From JAWXUD01 sp044432945 (lineage in GTDB: Bacteria; Cyanobacteriota; Vampirovibrionia; Gastranaerophilales; Gastranaerophilaceae): a stretch of 23,668 nt of DNA. Where the stretch lies: positions 1 through 23,668 of the forward strand of contig JAWXUD010000025.1 of NCBI GenBank assembly GCA_044432945.1, in the 5' to 3' direction. The notes below the pieces were generated by a model that saw nothing but the letters and a program-made list of their open reading frames with translations, was not told the DNA's origin and searched no databases. The translations under genes were made by a program, and so were the position numbers. This document shows, piece after piece, positions 7,423-16,560 of the stretch (positions within the stretch are counted from its first letter, which is position 1; each line of letters opens with the position of its first letter).

Positions 7423-8088
7423 TTAAACAAACGATTTGTTATTGTTTTTATATTCTCTAATCGTTCTACCTTTGTTTAACGAGTTGCTCATATATGCCCT
7501 TTCACGAGGATTGTAGTTCATTACAGGCATCTTTCTAGCAAACTTAATTTCTTGACGTAAATTATTATACATAGTCATCTCTCTATCTATAATAACCTTT
7601 TGTTCATAATTATATAAAATATCATCAGTCTTATTCTTTCTAGCTGAACGTGTAACTAAAGCTAAAATTAGCAATGAAAAAATTGTCCACAGAATTTTTG
7701 TAGAAAATGAATTATCATTAACAAGAATCGGTGCAGAATTTGGTACTTCAAAGAATATTTTGGCTTTTGATATTTTTGGTGCATGAATATGTATTTTAGC
7801 ACTATTATTACCAACGTTCTCAACAATAACACCATTTATATCTGATATATCCTTATAAACTGTATTAGTATCATTTGAAGTAGTGATATTAGAGAGTGTT
7901 AAGACTATTTTATCATTTGCCTCAATAGTTTTCTTAACCTTTGATAAACTATCTGCACGCAAAACTATTTGATAGCCATTTTCACCCTGTCCTAACACTA
8001 CTGAATTTAAAAAATTCAAGTCGTTAGCACTTGCTACATTATAATTAATAATCATTACTAATAATATAAATAAAATCTTTTTAAACAT
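7423..8088 (-). CDS. Exported AMIN-like domain protein with a membrane anchor and basic cytoplasmic tail
   Basis: The 221-residue product has a signal peptide (1-21, cleavage likely after ASA). A beta-rich domain follows (about 25-115), with GYQIVLRADSLSKVKKTIE and DKIVLTLSNI resembling the AMIN domain found in PilQ and AmiC, which binds peptidoglycan or pilus parts in the periplasm. A membrane helix follows at 131-146, then RSARKNK and a basic tail of about 75 residues (cytoplasmic side by the positive-inside rule). If the signal peptide is cleaved it is a type I single-pass protein. AAGGA precedes the ATG. It is downstream of the M49 gene on the same strand with a 98-base gap. The AMIN match is by eye and moderate. 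Confidence 0.65.
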   Translation of the reverse strand: MFKKILFILLVMIINYNVASANDLNFLNSVVLGQGENGYQIVLRADSLSKVKKTIEANDKIVLTLSNITTSNDTNTVYKDISDINGVIVENVGNNSAKIHIHAPKISKAKIFFEVPNSAPILVNDNSFSTKILWTIFSLLILALVTRSARKNKTDDILYNYEQKVIIDREMTMYNNLRQEIKFARKMPVMNYNPRERAYMSNSLNKGRTIREYKNNNKSFV

Positions 8089-8186
8089 TTCCCTAATCCT
8101 TCTTATACATTAATAATATAATATTCTTTTATACTATAAGCATCAGCCAGTTTATGGAAATCTTATCAACCAATGGATTGATATAA

Positions 8187-9911
8187 CTACATGCTCAAAA
8201 GTTTTTCAGCAAGTTCGCTTTCAGTTCTGCCATTTAGCGATTTATTAATTTGTTGAAGCTTCTCAGCTATAACATTCATGTTTTCAGTCCAAACAAAATG
8301 CTCATTAACATATTTTTCAGCCTCTAAAAAATCACCGTTAATCTGGATACGAACGATTTCAGATAACATTTCTTTAGCAATTTCAACAACTTTTTCAATA
8401 TTAACTTTAATTTTGCCATCAATTAATTCATAACCACCACGTTCTGCAAAATATTTGTTCTGCATAACTGTACGAACTCTATGTGCCTGACTTAGTGTCG
8501 GTTTTGATTTCAAGAAATTATCTGCAATAGTTGTTACAATAATCTGTAATTGCTCTTCTTTGGTGTACATACCTAATTCTGTCAACAAATCAACAAATGC
8601 CAAAGCACCCATATCTGCTTTATTTTCTTCGATAATATTTCTATATTTACCTAAAGTCTCACATGCTTTTTTAGGTCCGAGTGAATGTGCGTTTTCATGT
8701 CCTATCGTAAACCAATGATCAGCCTCATTATTATAATATTTATGTTGTTCTTCTACCAAAATGGCATCTAAACGCTCTTGAAGCTTTTTGTAATCACTAA
8801 CAAAACGAATTTGTCTGTGATAAACGTTTCGTCTACCGCCCCCGATAGTCAAAGATAATTTGTCATCGTTTGGCAAGTTTTCAGCTAAAGTTATTCCTCC
8901 ACGAAACTCACCAACGTCCCCTGTTACAGCGACTAAATCGACATCAACCATAGTTTGATTTGCCTCTTTATCTGCGGAAATATTTTGCTCATATTCATCT
9001 GCAAACGGCATATTTTTAGCCAAAGTTGGAAGATAATCTTTAATTTTTAATAACGCTACAGTACCTTTTTTGTTAACAATTCCAACCCTGCCACCTAAAA
9101 AATCTTTAGGTGTAGCCGAAATACCACTTTCATCTAATAATTTTAAAAGCTCAGCATTTTCAGCAATAGTTCCAGTCATCTCATCTTCATAGTTTTCACG
9201 AGTAATTGTAAATTCAAGAGGAGTATCTTGCAAAGTTGCCCATTTTTTATCTGCATAAGCATCTAACATCGCATCGGCAGTTCTCAACGCTTTTGCCTGC
9301 AAAATTAAATACTCATTAAAATCAGCGTTTGTTGAATATTCAGAAGCCTTGTCTATCAAGTCAGCCATCTTAGAAAAATCTTCACTAAACTTGTCAATGT
9401 AATCTATTCCAACAAGTTCGTCACCGCATCTCTCAACGACAGAACGTCCTGTTAATATATTTTTAACCTCTTCTATTTTAGCTGATTTAACCATTTTTGT
9501 AATAATTGCATGAAACTCCTCGACTGATAAATCCTCAGGATAAGCTCCTTTACCAGCAAATTCAACAATACCTTTTGCTAGGTTAATCTTTGTTGACATG
9601 GTGTCAATTGCATTCATTCCTTTTTGAGCATCAAATAAAATCTTTGTTAAACGAGCCTGCTCGCAACCTTGAGCTATTTCATTTTCTAAAAATGCTTTAA
9701 ACTCTAAATTATGATGACAATCAATTTGCATGTTTATTTTTTCTAAAATATAAGCAGCTTTAATGAGATATTTCAATGCTTCTTTATCGCCATCATCAAG
9801 TGCTAAATATTCATCAGCATCAACTTTTAACATTTTTTTTGTTACTAAATAATCCTTATGTGTACGTTTTTCTAGCTCTTCTAACGATAAATTATACTCA
9901 AATTTTGCCAT
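8187..9911 (-). CDS. M49-family metallopeptidase (dipeptidyl peptidase III type)
   Basis: The 574-residue product is cytosolic, with no signal peptide. It shows the two zinc motifs of family M49: HENAH at 405-409 and EENKAD at 428-433. Known enzymes use HExxGH-type six-residue motifs (HELLGH) and EECRAE. Here the first motif is the shorter HExxH, a form I recall from some bacterial M49 members. The family removes dipeptides from peptide N-termini. The other block GGGRRNVYHRQIRF (357-370) is also M49-like. AGAGG six bases before the ATG supports the start. It lies 87 bases downstream of rlmH on the same strand; no terminator is evident between them. Family call good; substrate range unknown. 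Confidence 0.85.
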   Translation of the reverse strand: MAKFEYNLSLEELEKRTHKDYLVTKKMLKVDADEYLALDDGDKEALKYLIKAAYILEKINMQIDCHHNLEFKAFLENEIAQGCEQARLTKILFDAQKGMNAIDTMSTKINLAKGIVEFAGKGAYPEDLSVEEFHAIITKMVKSAKIEEVKNILTGRSVVERCGDELVGIDYIDKFSEDFSKMADLIDKASEYSTNADFNEYLILQAKALRTADAMLDAYADKKWATLQDTPLEFTITRENYEDEMTGTIAENAELLKLLDESGISATPKDFLGGRVGIVNKKGTVALLKIKDYLPTLAKNMPFADEYEQNISADKEANQTMVDVDLVAVTGDVGEFRGGITLAENLPNDDKLSLTIGGGRRNVYHRQIRFVSDYKKLQERLDAILVEEQHKYYNNEADHWFTIGHENAHSLGPKKACETLGKYRNIIEENKADMGALAFVDLLTELGMYTKEEQLQIIVTTIADNFLKSKPTLSQAHRVRTVMQNKYFAERGGYELIDGKIKVNIEKVVEIAKEMLSEIVRIQINGDFLEAEKYVNEHFVWTENMNVIAEKLQQINKSLNGRTESELAEKLLSM

Positions 9912-9998
9912 GTTAACCTCTTTTCTTATTATTTTCTTGTATTATAACATAGCTAGCAGAAAAATTTATTACACCATTTAAACTAACTTTAATAAATA

Positions 9999-10469
9999 TT
10001 ATTTATGATAAGTTTCATTTTTCAAAATCTTAAACGCTCTATAAATTTGCTCAACAAGCAATAATCTTGCAAACTGATGTAAAAAAGTCATCTTAGACAT
10101 ACTCATTTTTAAATTAGCACGGTTAGAAACAATCGGAGATATGCCACAAGACGAACCAATGACAAAAATCAATTCCGCAGTGCCAGCATTAGCCAATTCA
10201 CTAATTTTTTCTGCAAACGCTTCAGAGGAAAACATTTTGCCCTCAATCTCTAACGTAACAACAAATGAATGTGGTTTCACATACGACAAAATCTTTTCAC
10301 CTTCTTGAGATAAAACCTTTGATATTAGATTTTCGTCCTTTATCTCGATTGGCTGTAACTCAACAACCTCAACACTAGAGTAAGGTTTCAAACGTTTTAA
10401 AAACTCATTAATACCATCTTTTAAAAAATTCTCTTTGATTTTACCCAACGCTATAATTTTTATATTCAT
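9999..10469 (-). CDS. rlmH: 23S rRNA (pseudouridine1915-N3)-methyltransferase
   Basis: RlmH is a SPOUT (trefoil-knot) methyltransferase acting on helix 69 of 23S rRNA in assembled 70S ribosomes. The 156 residues match family length, beginning MNIKIIALGKIKENFLKDG and ending FKILKNETYHK with the usual YHK tail. The SAM-site loop reads FVIGSSCGISP where most members have IGGxxG, so the second glycine is Ser. The knot end MSKMTFLHQFARLLLVEQIYRA is well conserved. It is divergent from the small gene at 10594 and may be cotranscribed with the downstream M49 peptidase. Confidence 0.93.
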   Translation of the reverse strand: MNIKIIALGKIKENFLKDGINEFLKRLKPYSSVEVVELQPIEIKDENLISKVLSQEGEKILSYVKPHSFVVTLEIEGKMFSSEAFAEKISELANAGTAELIFVIGSSCGISPIVSNRANLKMSMSKMTFLHQFARLLLVEQIYRAFKILKNETYHK

Positions 10470-10536
10470 AAAGCGATTATACTAACTAATATCAACAATT
10501 GCAATTATAGCAACTTTTTTCCTGCACGGGTTTTAG

Positions 10537-10564
10537 TTGATTTATTAGAAAAATCTGTTATTAT
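10537..10564 (+). promoter_or_regulatory. Candidate promoter of the 47-residue gene
   Basis: TTGATT at 10537-10542, a 16-base spacer, and TATTAT at 10559-10564 with an extended TG (TGTTATTAT from 10556). It lies 30 bases before the ATG at 10594. Confidence 0.5.
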
Positions 10565-10593
10565 TATAGTGTATAAATTTGAAAGGTGTTTTA

Positions 10594-10737
10594 ATGAACG
10601 ATTTAAAAGTAAAAGAAGTAAGCAATTTTATAGAAAATGACATCAAAAATACTCGCCTTATTCTAGAAGAAAACGGTAAGGAAACCGAAATTATTTTACA
10701 AGGTAATGGCGAAATTAAAACTGCCGTTTTAGTCTAA
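10594..10737 (+). CDS. Small protein of 47 residues, unknown function
   Basis: The reading frame encodes a 47-residue acidic/basic mixed protein starting MNDLKVKEVSNFIEND and ending GEIKTAVLV, with no membrane segment or cysteine. It probably folds as a helix (1-25) followed by strands (TEIILQG, EIKTAVLV). AAAGG lies eight bases before the ATG, and an extended -10 promoter precedes it. Its TAA (10735-10737) overlaps the TAG of uvrA on the opposite strand (10734-10736). It is divergent from rlmH. No family recognised. It fills an otherwise empty gap and has good expression signals, which is the main reason to call it a gene. Confidence 0.6.
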   Translation: MNDLKVKEVSNFIENDIKNTRLILEENGKETEIILQGNGEIKTAVLV

Positions 10738-13556
10738 TTCATCTTTTTCAGATATTGTCCAGTAAATGATTTTTTGCATTTCATTATCTCTTTTGGTGTA
10801 CCTAAAGCAACGATTTCACCGCCACCATTGCCTCCTTCTGGACCTAAATCTACAATATAGTCTGATACTTTTATCAAATCCAAATTATGTTCAATTATCA
10901 ATATTGAATTTCCTTGATCTGCAAGTTTATGCAAGATTTTTATGAGTTTATCCAAATCGTGCCAATGTAGCCCTACCGATGGCTCGTCTAATAAATAAAG
11001 CGTTTTTCCAGTAGCTCGCTTGTTCAATTCTGATGCAAGCTTAATCCTTTGGGCTTCACCGCCAGACAAAGTTGTCGCACTTTGACCAAGTTTAATATAA
11101 TCAAGTCCAACATCATTTAAAGTCTGCAATTTATTTTTAATCTTTGGTATATTTTCAAAAAATCCTAAAGCTTCTTTCACGCTCATATCAAGTACTTCAG
11201 ATATATTTTTACCTTTGTATTTGACCTCTAAAGTTTCACGATTATATCGTTTTCCTTTGCAAATATCACATTTTACATAAACATCAGATAAAAAATTCAT
11301 CTCGATTTTAACTAGCCCGTCACCTTTACACGCCTCACAACGTCCACCTGAAACATTAAAACTGAACCTGCCCTGCTTGTATCCACGCAACTTTGCCTCA
11401 TTAGTTTTAGCATAAAGCTCACGAATATTTGTAAATACATCAGTATAAGTCGCAGGATTTGAACGAGGTGTGCGACCTATTGGAGATTGATCAATATCAA
11501 TGACCTTATCAATATTTTCAAAACCTAATATTTCATCAACACCTTGCGGTTTGGGCTTATTTCCACGAAGCTTATGAATTGCATACTGATAAATTAGATC
11601 CTGCATCAAACTAGATTTGCCTGAACCTGAAACCCCAGTAAAAGTAACTATTTTCCCTAAAGGTATTTCCAAATCAAGGTTTTTCAAATTATTCTTATGA
11701 GCATTTTTGATCGTCAAATACTTACCATTGCCCTCACGAACTTCTTTAGGAGCAGGTATAAAATATTCACCACTAAGATACTTACCAGTAATTGATTTAT
11801 CCTTTGCGATAATATCCTCAATTGAACCTTTAGCAACTATTTTACCGCCATTCACTCCAGCCTCAGGACCAATATCAACTATATAATCAGCATTTCTAAT
11901 CGTATCCTCATCATGTTCCACCACAATAAGCGTATTACCCATATTTCTCAATCTAATAAGTGTCTTTATCAATCTATCGTTATCACGCTGATGAAGTCCA
12001 ATAGAAGGCTCATCAAGCACATACAAAACACCAGACAAACCACTACCAATTTGTGTCGCAAGCCTAATCCTTTGAGCTTCACCACCAGACAATGTCCCTG
12101 CCATTCTAGCCAGGTTTAGATAGCTTAAACCAACATCGTTTAAAAACTTTAATCTTCCACGAATTTCGTCTAATATCTGCTTTGCAATAAACATTTTATG
12201 CTCACTCAATTCTAAGTATAAACCTGAAACAAACTCCAAAGCCTCATCAATTGGCATCTGCGTAAACTCAAATATGTTTTTATCGAGAATTCTAACAGCT
12301 AACGGAAAAGGCTTCAACCTTCCTCCATCACATTTGCTACAAGGTTTTGTGACCATATACTTTTCTATTTCCTCACGCCAATATTCAGCGTCTGATTCTT
12401 GATATTTCTTCATCAAATATGGCACAACACCAACAAATTGCTGACACCTCGTTTCATAACGCTTTGTCGCAAAACCTCTGACACGCATCTTTACCAAGTC
12501 TTTCGAGCCAAATAAAATAACGTCCTGTTGCTCTACTGATAAATCCATAAACGGAATATCTAAATCTATCCCAAAATGTGATGACACACTGCTCAATATA
12601 TCCTTATAATAATTTGTTGAAGATTTGTCCCAAGGATAAATCGCACCACCATTAATGGACTTAGCCTTATCGGGAATTACTAAATCTGGCGAAACCTCAA
12701 AATCAACTCCAATACCAGAACATCTTTCACAAGCTCCATATGGACTGTTAAACGAAAAAATACGAGGTGCTAACTCTTCATAACTTAAATTACATTTTGC
12801 ACAAGCTAATTTTTCACTATAAACTATTTCTCTATCACCAATAACATCAATTACAGTAACTCCATCAGCCTTTTGCAAAGCGATTTGTACACTATCAGCA
12901 ATACGTGACTGTGAGCTTTCTTTGAGGACAATTCTATCTATTACGACAAAAATAGTATGCTTTTTATTCTTATCAAGCATAATCTCATCTTCATCAAGAT
13001 TATAAACCTCACCATCAACCTTAACACGTGCAAACCCTTCTTGACGCAACTCTTCAAATGTTGAAACAAATTCACCTTTTTTGCCACGTGCAATAGGAGC
13101 TAAAATTTGTATTTTAACCCCCTCACCTAATTGCAAAACGCTATTAACGATTTCGTCAATTGTTTGAGGTTTAATCTCATCGCCACATTTAGGGCAGTAC
13201 GGTGTCCCAACACGAGCGTATAAAAGCCTTAGGTAATCATAAATTTCAGTAACAGTACCTACAGTGGAGCGTGGATTATTGCTAGTTGATTTCTGATCAA
13301 TAGATATCGCTGGAGAAAGCCCATCAATGTATTCCACATTTGGCTTATCCATCTGCCCTAAAAACTGCCTTGCATAAGTCGATAAACTTTCGATATAACG
13401 CCTTTGCCCCTCAGCAAATATCGTGTCGAAAGCCAAAGAGCTTTTCCCAGAACCTGAAACCCCAGTAAAAACTATCAACTCATTTTTGGGCAATTCTAAT
13501 GAAATATCTTTAAGATTATGTTCTTTTGCACCTTTGATTTTAATTTTTTCTTGCAT
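10734..13556 (-). CDS. uvrA: UvrABC excinuclease subunit A
   Basis: UvrA is the damage-sensing ATPase of nucleotide excision repair and works as a dimer with UvrB. At 940 residues it is full length. It has two ABC modules, each with Walker A GVSGSGKSS (first at 32-40), signature LSGGEAQRI and the LDEPSIGLH / LDEPSVGLH Walker B. The first zinc module has CAKC and CERCSGIG around FSFNSPYGA, and the second has CEACKGDG and CDICKGKRYN. The start MQEKIKIKGAKEHNL aligns with the family, although no Shine-Dalgarno sequence is visible. No LexA-type box was noticed upstream. No other uvr gene is in the window. The 3' end overlaps the small convergent gene by four bases. Confidence 0.98.
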   Translation of the reverse strand: MQEKIKIKGAKEHNLKDISLELPKNELIVFTGVSGSGKSSLAFDTIFAEGQRRYIESLSTYARQFLGQMDKPNVEYIDGLSPAISIDQKSTSNNPRSTVGTVTEIYDYLRLLYARVGTPYCPKCGDEIKPQTIDEIVNSVLQLGEGVKIQILAPIARGKKGEFVSTFEELRQEGFARVKVDGEVYNLDEDEIMLDKNKKHTIFVVIDRIVLKESSQSRIADSVQIALQKADGVTVIDVIGDREIVYSEKLACAKCNLSYEELAPRIFSFNSPYGACERCSGIGVDFEVSPDLVIPDKAKSINGGAIYPWDKSSTNYYKDILSSVSSHFGIDLDIPFMDLSVEQQDVILFGSKDLVKMRVRGFATKRYETRCQQFVGVVPYLMKKYQESDAEYWREEIEKYMVTKPCSKCDGGRLKPFPLAVRILDKNIFEFTQMPIDEALEFVSGLYLELSEHKMFIAKQILDEIRGRLKFLNDVGLSYLNLARMAGTLSGGEAQRIRLATQIGSGLSGVLYVLDEPSIGLHQRDNDRLIKTLIRLRNMGNTLIVVEHDEDTIRNADYIVDIGPEAGVNGGKIVAKGSIEDIIAKDKSITGKYLSGEYFIPAPKEVREGNGKYLTIKNAHKNNLKNLDLEIPLGKIVTFTGVSGSGKSSLMQDLIYQYAIHKLRGNKPKPQGVDEILGFENIDKVIDIDQSPIGRTPRSNPATYTDVFTNIRELYAKTNEAKLRGYKQGRFSFNVSGGRCEACKGDGLVKIEMNFLSDVYVKCDICKGKRYNRETLEVKYKGKNISEVLDMSVKEALGFFENIPKIKNKLQTLNDVGLDYIKLGQSATTLSGGEAQRIKLASELNKRATGKTLYLLDEPSVGLHWHDLDKLIKILHKLADQGNSILIIEHNLDLIKVSDYIVDLGPEGGNGGGEIVALGTPKEIMKCKKSFTGQYLKKMN

Positions 13557-13591
13557 ATTAAAATTATCGCATAGAAAATATAAATTTCAAA

Positions 13592-13619
13592 TTTACAAAT
13601 AAATGTTTTATGTTATTAT
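13592..13619 (+). promoter_or_regulatory. Promoter of tRNA-Leu
   Basis: TTTACA at 13592-13597, a 16-base spacer, and TATTAT at 13614-13619 with an extended TG at 13611. The expected transcription start is a few bases before the mature tRNA 5' end at 13632. It faces away from the uvrA start, so the two share this 75-base gap. Confidence 0.55.
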
Positions 13620-13631
13620 TAACAAGAACCT

Positions 13632-13712
13632 GTCGATGTGATGGAATGGTAGACATGCATGCTTGAGGTGCATGTGGCGAAAGCTGTGGGGGTTCAACTC
13701 CCCCCATCGACA
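13632..13712 (+). tRNA. tRNA-Leu, anticodon GAG
   Basis: The acceptor stem GTCGATG (13632-13638) pairs with CATCGAC (13705-13711), with discriminator A at 13712, as for leucine tRNAs. The anticodon stem CATGC/GCATG encloses TTGAGGT, placing GAG at 13665-13667 (reads CUC/CUU). The D-loop contains AATGGTAGAC, there is a class II long variable arm (TGGCGAAAGCTGTG region), and the T arm is GGGGG-TTCAACT-CCCCC. CCA is not encoded. A terminator follows directly, so it is a single-gene transcript. Confidence 0.96.
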
Positions 13713-13715
13713 TTT

Positions 13716-13753
13716 AAAAAGCTAGCAATCTTTAAAGAACTGCTAGCTTTTTT
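13716..13753. terminator. Intrinsic terminator after tRNA-Leu, shared with convergent proS
   Basis: The arms AAAAAGCTAGCA (13716-13727) and TGCTAGCTTTTTT (from 13741) pair over a 13-base loop, with T-runs on both strands. proS ends at 13776 on the other strand. Confidence 0.85.
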
Positions 13754-13775
13754 ATTTTAATATCTGAATATTTTA

Positions 13776-15512
13776 CTATCCTAATTTATTCTTAATAACT
13801 TCAATAATCTCATTAACAGCGACTTCTGGAGCAACCTGCTTCATTTCATCAGTTTCTCTGATTTTATATTCAACAACACCCTCAGCTAAAGTCTTTCCTG
13901 CTGTAATTCTAAACGGAAAGCCTATCAAATCAGCATCTTTAAATTTAACCCCTGCACGCTCATCACGCTCATCAAGCACTACTTCAACACCAGCGTTTTT
14001 CAACTGTTCATACATATCATTAGCAACTTTCATCTGCAACTCATCTTTAATGTTTACAGGTACAATAACCACATGATAAGGTGCAATCGCTAAAGGCCAT
14101 TTAATCCCAGATTCATCATAATGTGCTTCAACAGCAGCTGCAGCCGTACGAGAAATACCTATCCCGTAGCACCCCATAACATAAGGTTGAGTTTTTCCAT
14201 TTTTATCTAAATACACTGCATTCATTGGTTTTGAATACTTAGTACCTAATTTGAAAATATTACCAACTTCAATACCTTTTGTAACTTGCAATTCAGCTCC
14301 ACATTGTGTACAAATTTCACCTTTATTAGCTAATCGAATATCAACATACTCATTAATTTCAACAATATCTGATAAATTAGCACCAACTAAATGTTTGTCA
14401 GTCTTATTTATACCAACAACAAAATTCTTCATATCTTTTATTGTTTTATCAGCAACAATTTTGACATCACTCATTCCATTAGGACCGATAAATCCAACTT
14501 CTGCATCAAAACCTTTTTCATTCATCAGCTCAGCAATTTCGGCTGAAGTCGCAATTCTAATATCAATACCGCCAACAGCATTCATCAATTTTGTTTCTTC
14601 AATCTCTTTATCTGCTCTTATCAAAGCTATAACAGGTTTTTTGTCGATAATGTATACAATAGATTTTAAAATAATTGTTGAAGGTATATTTAAAAATTCA
14701 CAAAGCTCATCAATCGTATGCGTTTGAGGTGTATCAATAATTTCTGTTTTGCTAAAATATTTTGCTCCATCTGTTTCAACTTCAATCAAATTTGATATTG
14801 CATGGTTTGAATTAGCCGAATAATCACAATTATTACAATAAAAAACATCGTTTTCACCAGCATCAGTTTCTGTGATAACCATAAATTCATGAGAAACACT
14901 TCCGCCGATAGCACCCGAATCAGATTGAACCATTTTTGTATCTAATCCACAACGATTGAATATATTTTTATAAGCCTGAGCCATATTTTCATATTCAACA
15001 TCTAATCCTTCTTCACTAATATCAAAGCTATAAGCGTCTTTCATAATGAACTCACGTCCTCTTAACAGACCATATCTAGGACGAACTTCATCACGGAATT
15101 TCGACTGAATTTGATACAAATTTACTGGCATCTGCTTATATGATTTCAACCCATCACGTGCAATTGCCGTTATGACTTCTTCATGTGTTGGTCCTAAGCA
15201 CATATCACGATTGTGACGATCTCTTAAACGCATCAATTCCTTGCCATAGACTTCCCAGCGACCTGATTCGTCCCACAATTCTTTAGGCTGAACAAATGGC
15301 ATCAATAATTCTTGCGCACCAGCTTTATCCATCTCATCACGCACAATCGTTTCAACTTTTTTCAAAACACGCCACATCAAAGGCATATAACTATAAACAC
15401 CAGATGTTAATTTTTTGATATATCCAGCACGTGCAAGCATTTTGTGAGAAACAACTTCTGCATCTGATGGAAATTCTCTCATAGTTTGCACAAATAATTT
15501 TGACATTTTCAT
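13776..15512 (-). CDS. proS: Prolyl-tRNA synthetase (bacterial type with editing insert)
   Basis: ProS charges tRNA-Pro in the cytosol. The 578-residue protein is of the bacterial ProS type. It has the N-terminal YMPLMWRVLKK and LLMPFVQPKELW blocks, motif 2 with FRDEVRPRYGLLRGREF and MKDAYSFD, and a YbaK-like insertion (about 225-385, PSTIILKSIVYI, GPNGMSDVKI) that edits mischarged Ala-tRNA-Pro. Motif 3 is VMGCYGIGISRTAAAAVE, and a C-terminal anticodon-binding domain begins near PYHVVIVPVN. AAGGA about ten bases before the first ATG supports it; an ATG at codon 3 is the alternative. It is downstream of the TPR gene on the same strand, with a 56-base gap. Confidence 0.97.
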   Translation of the reverse strand: MKMSKLFVQTMREFPSDAEVVSHKMLARAGYIKKLTSGVYSYMPLMWRVLKKVETIVRDEMDKAGAQELLMPFVQPKELWDESGRWEVYGKELMRLRDRHNRDMCLGPTHEEVITAIARDGLKSYKQMPVNLYQIQSKFRDEVRPRYGLLRGREFIMKDAYSFDISEEGLDVEYENMAQAYKNIFNRCGLDTKMVQSDSGAIGGSVSHEFMVITETDAGENDVFYCNNCDYSANSNHAISNLIEVETDGAKYFSKTEIIDTPQTHTIDELCEFLNIPSTIILKSIVYIIDKKPVIALIRADKEIEETKLMNAVGGIDIRIATSAEIAELMNEKGFDAEVGFIGPNGMSDVKIVADKTIKDMKNFVVGINKTDKHLVGANLSDIVEINEYVDIRLANKGEICTQCGAELQVTKGIEVGNIFKLGTKYSKPMNAVYLDKNGKTQPYVMGCYGIGISRTAAAAVEAHYDESGIKWPLAIAPYHVVIVPVNIKDELQMKVANDMYEQLKNAGVEVVLDERDERAGVKFKDADLIGFPFRITAGKTLAEGVVEYKIRETDEMKQVAPEVAVNEIIEVIKNKLG

Positions 15513-15568
15513 AATTTTGTATCCTTATATTAGGTAAATCTATACAATTACCTTAACATAAACAAAAA

Positions 15569-16492
15569 TCATTGCATACTATCTAACTCTTTTTTTACAT
15601 CTTTTGGGCTAAGTGAAAGAGTAGCATAGAATTTCAAAGCTTTACCTAAGTTTTTTTTAGCTCTTTCAATATTATTTTTCTTCATATAAATTTTTGCTCT
15701 AATGTAATATAAATCACCAATATCACGACAATTCTTAACTGCTTTATCAATAATCTGCATCGCATCATCATATTTTTCTTCACCCATAAGAATTTTTACA
15801 TAAATCTTATATGCCTCTAAATCCTTAGGATTATACTCTAAAGTTTTATCTAAATAATTAATCGCAGAACTAAAATCATTTTGTTCAAAGTAAATCGATG
15901 CTAAATTAAAATATGCCCAACTATAATCTGTTGAAATTTCAAGAACCTTGTTAAATTCTTCTATTGCCAATTCTATTTCATTTTCGTCCTTATAAATATT
16001 CGCCAAATAAAAATGTGCATAAATATCATCGCAATTCAGGTCAATTGCCTTAATTAAGTTTTCTTTTGCTAAAGAGTACTCTTTTAATTTAAAATAAGCC
16101 AACCCCAAGCTAAAATAAGCATTGCAATCCTCTTCATCACAAATTAAAACAATCTTCAAATGCTCTATCGCTTTGCTAAACTCTTTTTTATCTATGTAAA
16201 CAAGTCCAAGATTGAAATGAGAATCTATATCATTAATATCGATATCTAAAGCATTTCTGTATGCTTCTGCAGCTTTATCCAAATTCTTCAATTTCTCATA
16301 AGTTATGCCTAAGTTATAAAAAATCCCTGCATCATCAGAAAAAATTCGTGACAAGTACAAAAATTGAGCAAGTGCTTCTTCATTAAACCCTTTATTTAGA
16401 AGTAAAACAGCTAATTCTCTTCTCACTTGATAGTTAGTTTTGCTAATCTTTAAAATACTTTGTAATTTTTTAATTTTTTCCAAATCTGACAT
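15569..16492 (-). CDS. Tetratricopeptide repeat protein
   Basis: The 307-residue product is almost wholly TPRs: about seven or eight 34-residue units with the W/L-G-Y-A-F-A-P pattern, for example IFYNLGITYEKLKNLDKAAE, DSHFNLGLVYIDKKEFSKAI and YFSLGLAYFKLKEYSLAKEN, from about residue 55 to 290. There is no signal peptide or membrane helix, so it is probably a cytosolic scaffold that binds other proteins. The partner is unknown. The Shine-Dalgarno sequence (TTAGG) is weak. It precedes proS on the minus strand and is divergent from the VirB10-like gene. Confidence 0.88.
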   Translation of the reverse strand: MSDLEKIKKLQSILKISKTNYQVRRELAVLLLNKGFNEEALAQFLYLSRIFSDDAGIFYNLGITYEKLKNLDKAAEAYRNALDIDINDIDSHFNLGLVYIDKKEFSKAIEHLKIVLICDEEDCNAYFSLGLAYFKLKEYSLAKENLIKAIDLNCDDIYAHFYLANIYKDENEIELAIEEFNKVLEISTDYSWAYFNLASIYFEQNDFSSAINYLDKTLEYNPKDLEAYKIYVKILMGEEKYDDAMQIIDKAVKNCRDIGDLYYIRAKIYMKKNNIERAKKNLGKALKFYATLSLSPKDVKKELDSMQ

Positions 16493-16560
16493 GCCTAAAT
16501 GTTATCAAAATCTATTTAATTAGGCAAATTGTAAATTTCAAATTAACATATATTTATCAC

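Noticed and set aside
8164..8183. TATCAA/TTGATA inverted repeat as terminator of the M49 gene
   Set aside because: The stem is only six AT-rich pairs and no T-run follows on the minus strand.
13557..13631. SOS (LexA) box upstream of uvrA
   Set aside because: No CTG-N10-CAG or GAAC-N4-GTTC type site is visible in the gap.
14251..14727. Plus-strand open frame of 158 codons inside proS
   Set aside because: Ser/Ile/Pro-rich composition typical of an antisense frame; proS is certain.
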